This document shows, piece by piece, positions 9,101 through 18,622 of a DNA stretch of 64,000 nt. This stretch comes from Bartonella koehlerae C-29. Its GTDB lineage: Bacteria; Pseudomonadota; Alphaproteobacteria; Rhizobiales; Rhizobiaceae. Under the pieces are notes generated by a model, which saw nothing but the letters and a program-made list of their open reading frames with translations, did no database searches and was not told the DNA's origin. The number at the start of each line of letters is the position of its first letter. The first letter of the stretch is position 1. Position numbers and translations under genes: made by a program. The stretch lies in the NCBI RefSeq assembly GCF_000706625.1, contig NZ_KL407334.1, forward strand, positions 852,389 through 916,388. The letters run 5' to 3'.

Positions 9101-10591
9101 TTAATTCCTTGTTTTAAGGACAGATGATTGATGGATTTTAGGAATACTTTCTTGATCGATTAGATGGGTAGGATAATCTCCAGTAAAATAATGGTCAGTA
9201 AATTGTGGATCGGTATTATTTCGTTTTTCCCCTATCACAGCAAGATATAAACCATCTGTTGAAAGAAATTCTAATGAGTCAGCTCCAACAAAATTGCACA
9301 TAGATTTTAAATCTGGATATTGATTAGCTAACAAGCTTTCAACTTTAGGTGTATCAATACCATAGAAATCAGGATAGAAAATCATAGGACTAGAGATGCG
9401 CATGTGAACTTCTTTTGCTCCTGCATCGCGGAGCATTTGCACAATTTTGACGGATGTTGTTCCTCGTACAATGGAGTCATCAACAAGAATGATGCGTTTC
9501 CCTTCAATAACAGGACGATTTGCAGAATGCTTTAATTTAACCCCAAAAGCGCGAATTTGTTGTGTTGGTTCGATAAATGTGCGTCCAACGTAATGATTAC
9601 GAATAATACCAAGCTCAAATGGAATTCCAATTTCTTGAGCATAGCCAATTGCAGCGGGTGTTCCCCCGTCAGGAACAGGAACCACAATATCACCTTTACA
9701 GGGGGCTTCTTGTGCCAAATGGATACCCATATTTTTACGTGTCATATAAACACTTCGCCCTCCAACGATTGAATCAGGACGTGCAAAATAGACATATTCA
9801 AAAAGACAAAGTTTTTCTGGCTTATTATTTTCTGGCTTTATAATTTTTGTAGTAATTTCCCCATTTTTTTGTATTTCACATACGATGATTTCCCCATTTT
9901 TAACATCGCGGATATATTTTGCTCCAATAATATCAAGGGCACAGGTTTCGGAACAAAATATTGGTTTACCATTAAGTTCACCCATCACTAGAGGTCGAAT
10001 ACCTATTGGATCACGCGCAGCAATCAATTTAGTGCGTGTTAGCGCTAACATGGCATAACCACCTTCTACTTTTCGAATAGCATCAACAAAGCGATCTGAC
10101 GACGATTCATAACGTGAACGGGCAATAAGGTGAAGAAAAACTTCAGAATCTGATGTTGATTGGCAGATGGCACCGGAAGCAATGAGTTCTTGGCGTAATG
10201 TAAGACCGTTGGTGAGATTGCCATTATGGGCAATAGCAATACCTCCAGCTTTTAATTCAGCAAAAAGGGGTTGCACATTGCGTAATGCTATTTCTCCAGT
10301 TGTTGAATAACGGGTATGCCCGATAGCGCGATTTCCCGGTAAACGTGCAAGTGTTGCAGGGTTTGTATAGTGATCACCAACAAGACCTAAATGCTTTTCT
10401 TGATGAAACATTTTATTATGATAAGAAACAATCCCAGCTGCTTCTTGCCCACGATGCTGAAGCGCGTGAAGTCCAAGAGCTGTTAAAGTCGCTGCATCCT
10501 CATGGCCAAGAATACCAAAAACTCCACATTCTTCATGAAGGGTATCATCATGCAATGAAAACTCCTGAAATGGAATGTCGATTTTTGTCAT
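9101..10591 (-). CDS. purF: amidophosphoribosyltransferase
   Basis: PurF makes 5-phosphoribosylamine from PRPP and glutamine, the first committed step of purine synthesis. The N-terminal nucleophile is Cys22 in HEECGVFGILG, so a 21-residue propeptide should be removed. The glutaminase part continues with GLHALQHRGQEAAGI, RAIGHTRYST and AHNGNLTN. The PRPP-binding loop is IILVDDSIVRGTT near residue 370. Length (496) is normal. It sits between cvpA and an SDR gene on the same strand, the classical cvpA-purF order. There are no PurR-type operators that I can see. Confidence 0.97.
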   Translation of the reverse strand: MTKIDIPFQEFSLHDDTLHEECGVFGILGHEDAATLTALGLHALQHRGQEAAGIVSYHNKMFHQEKHLGLVGDHYTNPATLARLPGNRAIGHTRYSTTGEIALRNVQPLFAELKAGGIAIAHNGNLTNGLTLRQELIASGAICQSTSDSEVFLHLIARSRYESSSDRFVDAIRKVEGGYAMLALTRTKLIAARDPIGIRPLVMGELNGKPIFCSETCALDIIGAKYIRDVKNGEIIVCEIQKNGEITTKIIKPENNKPEKLCLFEYVYFARPDSIVGGRSVYMTRKNMGIHLAQEAPCKGDIVVPVPDGGTPAAIGYAQEIGIPFELGIIRNHYVGRTFIEPTQQIRAFGVKLKHSANRPVIEGKRIILVDDSIVRGTTSVKIVQMLRDAGAKEVHMRISSPMIFYPDFYGIDTPKVESLLANQYPDLKSMCNFVGADSLEFLSTDGLYLAVIGEKRNNTDPQFTDHYFTGDYPTHLIDQESIPKIHQSSVLKTRN

Positions 10592-10668
10592 CGTATTCTT
10601 TCGGTTATGATGTGAGAAACGATTTGTATCATGCGTTGTATTACCTGAATTTTTTCCTCAATGATAAA

Positions 10669-11250
10669 CTATTTTCCATTTTTGGGGGACATATTTTCAT
10701 GAGAATGTTGATCATTTGTATTTGCACCATCTCTTTTAAAGAATTGTTCCGTTTTTTCGAGAAGAGTGTCGAGATTTTTAGGCAATATGTCCCAGACTTT
10801 TTGTCCCAGTGAATCGATGATGGGTTTTGTTTTCGCATTTTTAAACCAATCAGGTTGTTGTCCAGGTTTGACAAGTGCATTAATAAGTAACATGCTAATG
10901 ACCATGATTAATAAGCCGCGCAGTGCTCCAAAAATAAAACCGATAGTGCGGTCAAGTATACCAATTCGGCTATCAATAATAAAATCAGATATTTTCATTG
11001 TAATGATGGAAGTAATAATTAGAATAGTAATAAAAATCACAATCAATGTGGTGATCAACGCAACTATTTTATTAGAAATATACTGTTCAAAGAAAGGCAC
11101 TACGGATTTAAATAAAAATAATGTGACAACAGCTGCGATTATCCAAGAAATCAACGACAATACTTCGCGTGAAAATCCTCGGAGCATAGCGAGAAAGGCA
11201 GAAAACAGGATGACTGCTACGACAATTCCATCAAGAACTGTTATGCTCAT
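10669..11250 (-). CDS. cvpA: CvpA family membrane protein
   Basis: A 193-residue protein with four predicted membrane helices (about residues 5-22, 28-50, 62-85 and 100-122), then a hydrophilic tail of ~70 residues. The family marks are an N-terminal LDGIVVAVILFSAFLAMLRGFSREV-like segment and GFIFGALRGLLI before the last helix. CvpA was named for colicin V production. In Gram-negatives it affects envelope integrity and bile tolerance, with an unknown mechanism. It lies 77 bases upstream of purF in the conserved pair. AAGGA precedes the ATG. Two plus-strand frames overlapping it are shadows. Confidence 0.9.
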   Translation of the reverse strand: MSITVLDGIVVAVILFSAFLAMLRGFSREVLSLISWIIAAVVTLFLFKSVVPFFEQYISNKIVALITTLIVIFITILIITSIITMKISDFIIDSRIGILDRTIGFIFGALRGLLIMVISMLLINALVKPGQQPDWFKNAKTKPIIDSLGQKVWDILPKNLDTLLEKTEQFFKRDGANTNDQHSHENMSPKNGK

Positions 11251-11368
11251 TTGTTTATTCCTTATACATAAAATTGTACTCTATTTAAATAGCATGAAAG
11301 TATTTTGGGTTTGCCATTTTTTATTCTTATAGCAAGGATCTTTTTCATTTTGTAGAGTTTTTTCTTTA

Positions 11369-12766
11369 TTATGATACATGTAGAGTAGTTCGTTTTTTAC
11401 CTGAGGCAAGAGCGGCGATCAACTCAGGAAGTTCAGAGAATGTTTTTTGTTGAAAGTTTGGCGATTTTATCATTTTGGTTGTTGTGGTGGGTTGAACAGA
11501 TCCTTGAAAGCCGAGTTTTTTGGCTTCATTGATGCGTTGTGCTGAATGAGAAACCGCGCGGATAGCTCCTGAAAGGCTTATTTCACCAAAATAGACATAC
11601 TCCGTTGGGAGAGGAATATTTGTAAGTGAGGATACTAAAGCAGCGGCAACAGCTAAATCAGCTGCTGGTTCTGATATGCGATATCCACCTGCAACATTCA
11701 GATAGACATCATGTTGTCCAAAGCGAATGCTGCAATGAGCTTCTAAGACAGCAAGAATCATTGAAAGGCGATTGCCATCCCATCCAACAACGGCACGTCG
11801 TGGTGTTCCAAGTGAAGAAGGAGAAACAAGTGCTTGAATTTCTACTAATATTGGACGTGTTCCTTCCATTCCTGCAAAAACAACAGCTCCTGGTGCTTTT
11901 TCATTTCGTTCACCCAAAAAAAGTTCAGATGGATTGATCACCTCCCGTAATCCTTTATCAGACATTTCGAAAACACCAATCTCATCAGTTGGTCCGAAGC
12001 GATTTTTTACAGTTCTAAGGATTCGATAGTGATGTCCACCTTCACCCTCAAAATAGAGAACAGCATCAACCATGTGTTCGACAACCCTAGGACCGGCAAT
12101 TTGTCCTTCTTTTGTAACATGGCCGACAAGAACAACAGTTGCTCCTGTTTTTTTGGCAAAACGGATCATTGCTTGAGCGCTGATGCGCACTTGTGTGACA
12201 GTGCCGGGTGCTGAATCTGCTGCATCTGACCATAGGGTCTGAATGGAATCGATAATAACCATATCAAGGTTTTTGTGTTTGTTTAAGGTTGCAAGAATAT
12301 CTTCAACATTGGTTTCAGCAGCGAGCTGAATCTTTGTATTTGCGGCATCAAGTCTTTGGGCACGAAGACAGATTTGTGTGATAGCTTCTTCTCCTGAAAC
12401 ATAGATAACGTGATGTCCTTTTCGCGATAAGGTTGCTGCCGTTTGTGTAAGCAATGTTGATTTTCCGATACCTGGGTCGCCACCAACAAGTAATACTGAT
12501 CCACGTACAAAACCACCTCCAGTTACACGATCAAGTTCAGAAATACCAGAATGGATGCGTGGAGCATCTTCAATATTTCCAGAAAGAGACGTAAGAGCAA
12601 CTACACGCCCCTTGTGAATATTTTGCTTGGGGCCGGTGCCGATACCGCTATTCGTATTTTCTTCAATAAGAGAATTCCATTCTCCACAGGAATTGCATTT
12701 TCCGCTCCAGCGTGAATGAACAGTACCACAATTTTGGCAGATAAATTGAACACGGATACGTACCAT
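11369..12766 (-). CDS. radA: DNA repair protein RadA
   Basis: RadA (Sms) is a RecA-like branch-migration helicase in homologous recombination. The N-terminal zinc finger has Cys10, Cys13, Cys24 and Cys27. The ATPase core has Walker A GGDPGIGKST near residue 95. The RadA-specific KNRFGPTDEIG motif follows at about residue 255. The C-terminal Lon-protease-like domain includes DVYLNVAGGYRISEPAADL. Length 465 is normal. The start is 5 bases after the dnaB stop. In most rhizobia I know, alr (alanine racemase) lies between dnaB and radA; it is absent here, which is inference from family synteny. Confidence 0.97.
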   Translation of the reverse strand: MVRIRVQFICQNCGTVHSRWSGKCNSCGEWNSLIEENTNSGIGTGPKQNIHKGRVVALTSLSGNIEDAPRIHSGISELDRVTGGGFVRGSVLLVGGDPGIGKSTLLTQTAATLSRKGHHVIYVSGEEAITQICLRAQRLDAANTKIQLAAETNVEDILATLNKHKNLDMVIIDSIQTLWSDAADSAPGTVTQVRISAQAMIRFAKKTGATVVLVGHVTKEGQIAGPRVVEHMVDAVLYFEGEGGHHYRILRTVKNRFGPTDEIGVFEMSDKGLREVINPSELFLGERNEKAPGAVVFAGMEGTRPILVEIQALVSPSSLGTPRRAVVGWDGNRLSMILAVLEAHCSIRFGQHDVYLNVAGGYRISEPAADLAVAAALVSSLTNIPLPTEYVYFGEISLSGAIRAVSHSAQRINEAKKLGFQGSVQPTTTTKMIKSPNFQQKTFSELPELIAALASGKKRTTLHVS

Positions 12767-12771
12767 AGTGA

Positions 12772-14259
12772 TTAACCATATTGCTCTGGAAGATAATTAT
12801 TGTCTGCCAGATCGCTAAAACGTGTGAAATCAGACTGAAAGGCAAGATGAACAGTTCCTGTTGGTCCGTGACGTTGTTTTGCAATAATAACTTCAGCTTT
12901 CCCAAAAGCTTTGTCCATGGTCTCTTGCCATCTTTCATATTCAAGAGTGCCTATCTTTGGTTCTCCATTTTTGAGGTAATATTCTTCACGGTACACAAAA
13001 AGGACAATATCGGCGTCTTGCTCAATCGAACCAGATTCCCGTAAATCTGAAAGTTGTGGACGTTTATCTGTTCGATTTTCAACTTGGCGCGAAAGCTGTG
13101 AAAGAGCAATAATGGGAATATTCAGTTCTTTAGCTAATGCTTTGAGGCCCGTAGTAATTTCTGTAATTTCTTGAACACGGTTTTCAGACGAACGCTTTGA
13201 ATTGCTTGTCATGAGTTGTATGTAGTCAATAATTAAGACATCTAAACCATGTTGTCGCTTGAGACGCCTTGCGCGTGCTGCCAATTGGGCGATTGATATC
13301 CCACCAGTTTGGTCAATATAAAGAGGCGCTTTTTGTAGTTGATGCATTGCACGGATGATTTTGGAAAATTGCTCATCTAAAATAGATCCACGCCGAATGT
13401 CAGAAGAGGAAATCTCTGTTTGTTCCGAAATAATACGGGTTGCAAGCTGTTCTGATGACATTTCAAGCGAGAAGAATCCAACAATGCCGCCCTCATTTTC
13501 TTGTATATTGGTATCACGATTGCAAGCATTAGCAATATTAAAGGCAATATTTGTAGCCAACGACGTTTTACCCATACCAGGGCGACCAGCGAGGATAATA
13601 AGGTCAGAAGGTTGTAACCCTCCCATTTTTTCATCAAGTGTTTTAATATGGGTGGCTATCCCTGATAAGTGTGAAGAACGCTTTTTTGCAGCGGTTGCCA
13701 TGTCAATAGCTTTTTTAACGGCCTCATTGAAATTTTCAAACCCACCACCATATTTCCCCTTTTCTGCTAGTTCAAACAACAGGTGTTCAACAGTTTCAAT
13801 TTGTTGGGATGGCGTAAGCTCTAAAGGAGCATCGAAAGCTGTATTAACAGCTTGGTTACCAATATTAATCAAGGATCGCCGGATAAAAAGATCATAGATG
13901 ACTCGTCCATAATCCTCAGCATTAATGATTGTTACTGCTTCTTTAGCTAAACGAATAACATAATTGAATACGGTGATATCTCCAATTTTTTCTTCTACTG
14001 GAATAAAGAGCTTGATAGTAACTGGATTTGCAAGTTTTCCATTTTTGATAAGGTGAGACACAACATCGTAGATTTTTTGATGCAAGGGTTCAAAAAAATG
14101 TTCGGGTTTTAGAAAATCTGAGACGCGATCGAGCGCATCATTATTAATAAGAAGTGCTCCAAGCAATGCTTGCTCAGCTTCAATATTATGTGGAAGTTCT
14201 CGAAAAGAAGCTTCTTCTTTTTGCAGAGAGCTGAAATTGACAACGCTTGTTTCTTCCAT
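12772..14259 (-). CDS. dnaB: replicative DNA helicase DnaB
   Basis: DnaB is the hexameric 5'-3' helicase that drives the replication fork. The N-terminal primase-interacting domain (from LPHNIEAEQALLGALL) covers roughly residues 20-125. A linker follows, then the RecA-like motor with Walker A GRPGMGKTSLA, Walker B LDVLIIDYIQLM and the C-terminal ELNIPIIALSQLSRQVE with DLRESGSIEQDADI. I chose the ATG at 14259 (MEETSVV). The open frame runs 14 codons further to a TTG at 14301, but that extension has no family support. It gives 495 residues, normal length. Its upstream flank carries a decayed integrase rather than rplI directly. Confidence 0.95.
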   Translation of the reverse strand: MEETSVVNFSSLQKEEASFRELPHNIEAEQALLGALLINNDALDRVSDFLKPEHFFEPLHQKIYDVVSHLIKNGKLANPVTIKLFIPVEEKIGDITVFNYVIRLAKEAVTIINAEDYGRVIYDLFIRRSLINIGNQAVNTAFDAPLELTPSQQIETVEHLLFELAEKGKYGGGFENFNEAVKKAIDMATAAKKRSSHLSGIATHIKTLDEKMGGLQPSDLIILAGRPGMGKTSLATNIAFNIANACNRDTNIQENEGGIVGFFSLEMSSEQLATRIISEQTEISSSDIRRGSILDEQFSKIIRAMHQLQKAPLYIDQTGGISIAQLAARARRLKRQHGLDVLIIDYIQLMTSNSKRSSENRVQEITEITTGLKALAKELNIPIIALSQLSRQVENRTDKRPQLSDLRESGSIEQDADIVLFVYREEYYLKNGEPKIGTLEYERWQETMDKAFGKAEVIIAKQRHGPTGTVHLAFQSDFTRFSDLADNNYLPEQYG

Positions 14260-14734
14260 AACATTTTTTCCACTAATATTCTGTTTAGCTACTTTAAGCA
14301 ATAAATCAAATAATACATATATTAAGAATAGGATTATAAATTTTTGTTAAGTGAAAATCACATTTTCAATTTTTAAAGGTGTTGAGCTCTAATTTCTTAA
14401 TCACAATACATGCATGGCTTAATATGTAACATATTTCTTTATATTTTATCTTTTAAAAATTCAATTTCAGGTAAGAGTATCAGGTAATTTTCAAAATTGG
14501 TTTTTTTGTTTTCCAAAAAAAATATGCCACTGTGTTTTGAGTATTAGGACATTATGTGGTTTTTAAATATATATATTACATTGATTTATAAAGATAATTT
14601 ATCGCTTTTCAACTTGAACAAAAGCCACGAATATTGTAAAATTCTTTCATCTTAAACCCTCTTATAATGAATCAATCAAAATCATTTTCTTGTATGTCAT
14701 AAATGGTGTGTGGGTTTTCAAAAAAGGAATAAAA

Positions 14735-15760
14735 ATGCCTCTTATGAATCTCTCAATGCAAAGGGGTACCGGAGTATTTTGAGTTGGCAAAGAAAATGAT
14801 CGTGTCGGTTTGCACGCTCAATAAACGTAAAGATAGTGGTGCACAATAACTTTACTATTATACCCTTCATGGATGTGTTGTGAAGTAGGTTTGGGAGTAT
14901 TAAGAGATTTTTCTTTAAAACAAGTGCGTGAATGTGCAAAACAATAGTGTTTTGTTTTGCATGCTGGGTATAACTCCATTAAAGAACGTGAGGGGTAAAA
15001 ACGTGAAGCAATGCGCACTCTCCATTATTTAAAAGATATTGCTTTAAATACTTTTGAGAATCGTAAAGCCGAATTAAAAGAGTGATGATAAAGCTGGGTG
15101 CTGGTTTTTACCTTTACAGCTTTATATTCTCCAAAAATTAGACTACCTTTCTGGTTCAGAGATAAACCAAACAAATATACGTAAAAAACGTTTTTGCTCC
15201 GATTTAGCATACAAAAATTAATAGAGCTCATAGAACACTGAACCGTTCCTAATTTTGTCTCAAATATGCTGTTAGGCTAGGATTGGATGTTGATTTTACA
15301 AGTAGAAAAAAAAGTAATGGCTCTTTGGGGAAAAATACCATAAAACGAAAAATATGTGGGCTTATGGATTGGAGAGATATTCTGACTTTATTATCAGAAA
15401 CTTTGCAAAAAAAATAACCACAACACATCTAGTTTTGCATTTGCTTATTCTTACAGGTGCTCGTACAAATCGTTTGCGTCATATTCATAAAGATCAAGTT
15501 GACGGTCATCTTATAGACAATTTCTGCTGAGAATATAGAAGGAAAACGTGATACTACAACAGAATTTTGTACACCCTTATTATTAAGAGCACTGAAAATG
15601 ATTGAAAAAGCCCATTGTCTCTCCAAAAGTGATTTTATCCTTTTTTTCTGGTTGTGGTCTTCTTAGTGTAAATTTGCCTGTCACATCATATAATATACAT
15701 AATGTTTATTCTTCGATGCTTTTATACAACATATCAAAGGTTGATTCTGTAACAAGAACT
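14735..15760 (+). pseudogene. decayed tyrosine-type (P4-like) integrase
   Basis: The plus strand, opposite to the flanking genes, carries a recognisable but ruined phage/island integrase. It starts at an ATG (MPLMNL) with GGAAT before it. Fragments in three frames then line up with the DUF4102 plus tyrosine-recombinase family: YTLHGC, then VGLGVLRDFSLKQVRECAKQ, an in-frame stop, HAGYNSIKERE, MRTLHYLKDIALNTFENRKAELKE. The catalytic core follows as HLLILTGARTNRLRHIH, EFCTPLLLRALKMIEKAH and SDFILFFSGCG. The match fades near 15760, before any HGFR box or active-site Tyr. Many stops and frameshifts exclude function. No tRNA or direct-repeat attachment site is visible beside it. It is probably a relic of an old island insertion between dnaB and rplI. 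Confidence 0.75.
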
Positions 15761-15833
15761 TAATTTTTAAGTTACGACATGCCAATTTAAACGGCAGAAA
15801 AATAAAAAAATGTAAAACAGAGAAAAACAGCAA

Positions 15834-16457
15834 TTAAGTCTCTCTTTCATTGATGCTGTTTGTATCGTTTTTATTCATTTTTTCTGCTAATGCTTTCTGC
15901 TGTTTTTCTACGAACTTTTCTTCTTGATTTTCTGCTAATAGTTCTTGCTGAACATCATAGATTTCTTCGGCAGAGGTAAGAGTTTCACCTTCTGCTTGGT
16001 GTTGCGCTTCACTGGCTGAACGCGCAACGTTAATAATCACAGAAATTTGAACTTCAGGATGTAGGCTGAGCATGATGGTATGGAGGCCAATCATTTTTAT
16101 TGGATGATTAAGCTTAACCTGATTGCGTCCTATAGAAAAGCCTACACTTGTTATGATTTCAGAAATATCACGTGTTGACACAGATCCGTAAAGTTGTCCT
16201 GTTTCACCAGCTGAACGGATGATAATGAAGGATCGACCATTAAGTTTTTCAGCAATTTTTTCTGCTTCGCTTTTGCGTTCAAGATTACGAGCTTCAAGTT
16301 GCGTGCGCTGTATTTCAAAATGTTTTTTATTAGCTTCATTAGCACGTAAAGCTTTGCCTTGAGGCAGGAGAAAGTTACGTGCATAACCTTCTTTAACTGA
16401 GACAATATCACCCATCTGACCAAGACGAGGAATGCGTTCAAGCAGAATAATATCCAT
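15834..16457 (-). CDS. rplI: 50S ribosomal protein L9
   Basis: L9 bridges the L1 stalk base to neighbouring ribosomes and supports frame maintenance. The N-domain [19 protein letters not shown] and [16 protein letters not shown] are canonical, followed by the long charged central helix and a C-domain ([11 protein letters not shown]). Length is 207, some 55 residues beyond the ~150-residue E. coli form. The extra C-terminal tail is rich in Glu, Gln and Lys, an extension usual in Rhizobiales. The gene follows the DUF2232 gene by ~24 bases on the minus strand. Confidence 0.96.
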   Translation of the reverse strand: MDIILLERIPRLGQMGDIVSVKEGYARNFLLPQGKALRANEANKKHFEIQRTQLEARNLERKSEAEKIAEKLNGRSFIIIRSAGETGQLYGSVSTRDISEIITSVGFSIGRNQVKLNHPIKMIGLHTIMLSLHPEVQISVIINVARSASEAQHQAEGETLTSAEEIYDVQQELLAENQEEKFVEKQQKALAEKMNKNDTNSINERET

Positions 16458-16481
16458 AGTTTTTCCTTTCGAACAAATAAA

Positions 16482-17462
16482 TTAGTGAAGTTTGTTACGT
16501 GACTGAAAGTTGTGTTGAATAGCTGCCCAAATACCCATTAAAAGCATCATGAAAGAAATAGGTGGAGCAAAAACAACGGTTAAAATAGCAATATAAACAA
16601 GGGAGAGTATAATGATCCGACCATTTATTCCTTTTGTAATATTGTGGAGATACGCTAGTCCATTGATTGATATAACGACAGTGTACGCAGTGCTAAAGAC
16701 ACGCGCGCTCAAATTAAGAGTAAAGCCTAACTCAATCATAGATGCTATACAAACACCAATGAAAATAACAATTCCCAAGATTGGGAGTCGGAGAGTTTTG
16801 CTCCAATCATCACGGGGTCTTTTGAGCCACTTCATATGCTGTGCTGTTATCATTGAAAAATAAAGATTACCAATGAGAAAAATCAGACTATAAACAGTCA
16901 AAACAATAGCTGTTAAAGTTGCTGTATGCGTCATTAAAAGTTCACTAAAGGCAACTATATCAGTTTCTTTTAGTGATTGCGATTGTTGCATAGCGTGAGT
17001 TATGTTTGCAGTGATTTTCTTCGCAATAAGAGATGTTGATGGATGAGTTTCAACATAGATTCCAATAAAGCTTGATATAAGAGCTATAAAATTGGTTAAA
17101 TGAAAGATAACCGATGATAATGGATACCATATCAGCGAATTTTCTTTTTGCGCTGGTTGTGCAAGCCCAAGGAGCCAAGACGCATAGACAGCGGGAAGAA
17201 AAAATAATAACATAAAGCCAAAAGCAATGTAAATATTTGTAACTATGACAAGAACAACAGTGGCGCTTACTAAGGCAACGAGGCTAGCTAATGTTCCTCG
17301 ACCGAATGCAACAATAAAAATTGGCAGTGAAAGAAAACAACCAAGAAAAAAAGAAAAATAGGGTGCGATATTTATGAAACTGATAATTGCTATCCCTATA
17401 ACAACAACAAATAATCCAGCTAAAATACCAGTCACTATTTCATAAGTACGAAAATTTTTCAT
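16482..17462 (-). CDS. DUF2232 polytopic membrane protein
   Basis: A 326-residue, strongly hydrophobic protein with around eight predicted membrane helices in two clusters. The position between rpsR and rplI is that of the rhizobial DUF2232 family; I assign it on topology and context more than on motifs. Short loops such as WLKRPRDDWSKTLRLP and the C-terminal LAYLHNITKGING are typical of that family. Function is unknown. No ATP-binding or catalytic motif is visible. It is probably co-transcribed with the ribosomal genes, with 149 bases between rpsR and its ATG. Confidence 0.75.
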   Translation of the reverse strand: MKNFRTYEIVTGILAGLFVVVIGIAIISFINIAPYFSFFLGCFLSLPIFIVAFGRGTLASLVALVSATVVLVIVTNIYIAFGFMLLFFLPAVYASWLLGLAQPAQKENSLIWYPLSSVIFHLTNFIALISSFIGIYVETHPSTSLIAKKITANITHAMQQSQSLKETDIVAFSELLMTHTATLTAIVLTVYSLIFLIGNLYFSMITAQHMKWLKRPRDDWSKTLRLPILGIVIFIGVCIASMIELGFTLNLSARVFSTAYTVVISINGLAYLHNITKGINGRIIILSLVYIAILTVVFAPPISFMMLLMGIWAAIQHNFQSRNKLH

Positions 17463-17611
17463 TTATTGCTGTCCTGCTTTCAGCAGTTAGGAGCATTGTC
17501 ATGCCCCAACTTTGATATTTTATATCTTCCATAGTTAAGAAATTAAACCTATCGCTAAACCATATAAGAAGAGCAGCTGGGAGCTCCTCAGCTGCAAAGA
17601 CGCATTTGATA

Positions 17612-17863
17612 TTATTTTATAACATATGGAAGTAAGCCAAGGAAACGCGCACGTTTAATGGCATTAGCCAATTCACGCTGTTTTTTCTGACTAACGGCCG
17701 TAATTCGTGAAGGAACAATTTTCCCACGTTCCGAAATATAACGTTGTAATAATTTGATGTCTTTATAATCAATTTTGGGAGTATTGACACCTGAAAACGG
17801 ACATGTCTTACGACGGCGATGAAAAGGACGACGTATTGCAGTTTGATTAATCTCAGTCATCAT
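17612..17863 (-). CDS. rpsR: 30S ribosomal protein S18
   Basis: S18 pairs with S6 on the platform of the small subunit. The sequence has the expected basic N-terminus ([13 protein letters not shown]), [19 protein letters not shown] and the C-terminal [11 protein letters not shown]. Length 83 is normal. The ATG overlaps the rpsF stop in an ATGATG context, so translation is coupled; the second ATG could also be used. With S6 it would be the ligand of the leader RNA proposed at 18384-18448. Confidence 0.97.
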   Translation of the reverse strand: MMTEINQTAIRRPFHRRRKTCPFSGVNTPKIDYKDIKLLQRYISERGKIVPSRITAVSQKKQRELANAIKRARFLGLLPYVIK

Positions 17864-18267
17864 TCTACTCCTTCTATGACATCTTCACATTGACGAGGTG
17901 AAGAATGAGGACGTTCTTCATCATGACCAATGTGACCATTGCGATCAAGGCGTGAGAGCATAGCAGACTTTTCTTTTTCATGTTTTTCTACACGAATGGT
18001 CATATAACGTAAAATATCTTCATTGATTCGCATCTGACGTTCAACTTCAGCAATTGCTATAGCTGGTGCGTCAATATTGACCAGTACATAATAAGCTTTA
18101 CGGTTTTTGCGAATACGATAAGCGAGGGGACGAAGACCCCAATTTTCTACACGCCCAACTTTTCCACCGTACGTTTCAATGACACCTTTGTAGATATTCA
18201 AAAGTTCATCAACTTGCTGCGGTGCAATATCTTGTCGGGCAAGGAACATATGTTCATAAAGAGCCAT
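17860..18267 (-). CDS. rpsF: 30S ribosomal protein S6
   Basis: S6 binds S18 and the central domain of 16S rRNA. The family start [14 protein letters not shown] fixes the start at 18267. A TTG six codons upstream extends the frame, but the upstream bases GAAAGG are the ribosome site. The core [19 protein letters not shown] and [13 protein letters not shown] is standard. The C-terminal ~35 residues form a charged tail, as in other rhizobia. It is the first gene of the minus-strand ribosomal run, preceded by a structured leader. Confidence 0.96.
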   Translation of the reverse strand: MALYEHMFLARQDIAPQQVDELLNIYKGVIETYGGKVGRVENWGLRPLAYRIRKNRKAYYVLVNIDAPAIAIAEVERQMRINEDILRYMTIRVEKHEKEKSAMLSRLDRNGHIGHDEERPHSSPRQCEDVIEGVE

Positions 18268-18622
18268 TGTTTTGCCTTTCTTCAATTAAATCTTACCGGT
18301 TTTAGCGCAAAGCCTCTGCGACTTGTCTTTTTTGGAAATCCAAAGAAGAAAGGACGCGTTTACAATTCGAGACATTCGAGAGTGGAGATACGGGAGGTCG
18401 GAAATATTGCACTTCCTACTGGTATTTTTAGTCCTCCGTTCAATCTCCAGCTAAAGTGCCGATAATGAACGTTTGGTATTTACAGCTTATCTTTTAAAAT
18501 AGCAAGTTTATGCTCATAAAAAATGTGATTATTGAATCTTGATATATTTTTTATAACAGTTTGCTCTTCTTATGACAGAGATGATGCTATAAAACTATAA
18601 GTTAAGAAGGAAGGAGAAAAGA
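18268..18622. other. divergent intergenic region, rpsF and PAP2 promoters
   Basis: The 355 bases between rpsF (minus) and the PAP2 gene (plus) hold the structured rpsF leader listed separately. The remaining ~170 bases before the PAP2 gene are AT-rich and end in AAGGAAGGAG, a strong ribosome site for that gene. No other gene is visible. Confidence 0.5.
18384..18448 (-). ncRNA. candidate S6:S18 autoregulatory leader RNA
   Basis: Read on the minus strand, the rpsF leader folds into three nested helices. GGAGAT pairs with ATCTCC (outer; 18443-18448 with 18384-18389). GGAGG pairs with CCTCC (middle; 18433-18437 with 18393-18397). GGAA pairs with TTCC (inner; 18413-18416 with 18400-18403). The 3' side between inner and middle helices reads TTCCGACC. 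Known rpsF leaders in many bacteria carry a hairpin with an exposed CCG, mimicking the S18 site in 16S rRNA, bound by the S6:S18 complex. The match here is by hand-folding and by position, about 117 bases before the rpsF ATG. It may instead be another leader hairpin. Confidence 0.45.

Noticed and set aside
10345-11332. Two plus-strand frames of 155 and 188 codons
   Set aside because: They lie antisense to purF and cvpA, which have clear family motifs, and their translations look like mirror composition.
13355-13897. 180-codon plus-strand frame
   Set aside because: Antisense shadow of dnaB, whose Walker and DnaB motifs are intact in this stretch.
14742-15626. Four minus-strand frames of 65-68 codons
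   Set aside because: They are antisense to the integrase relic and have no ribosome site or family.
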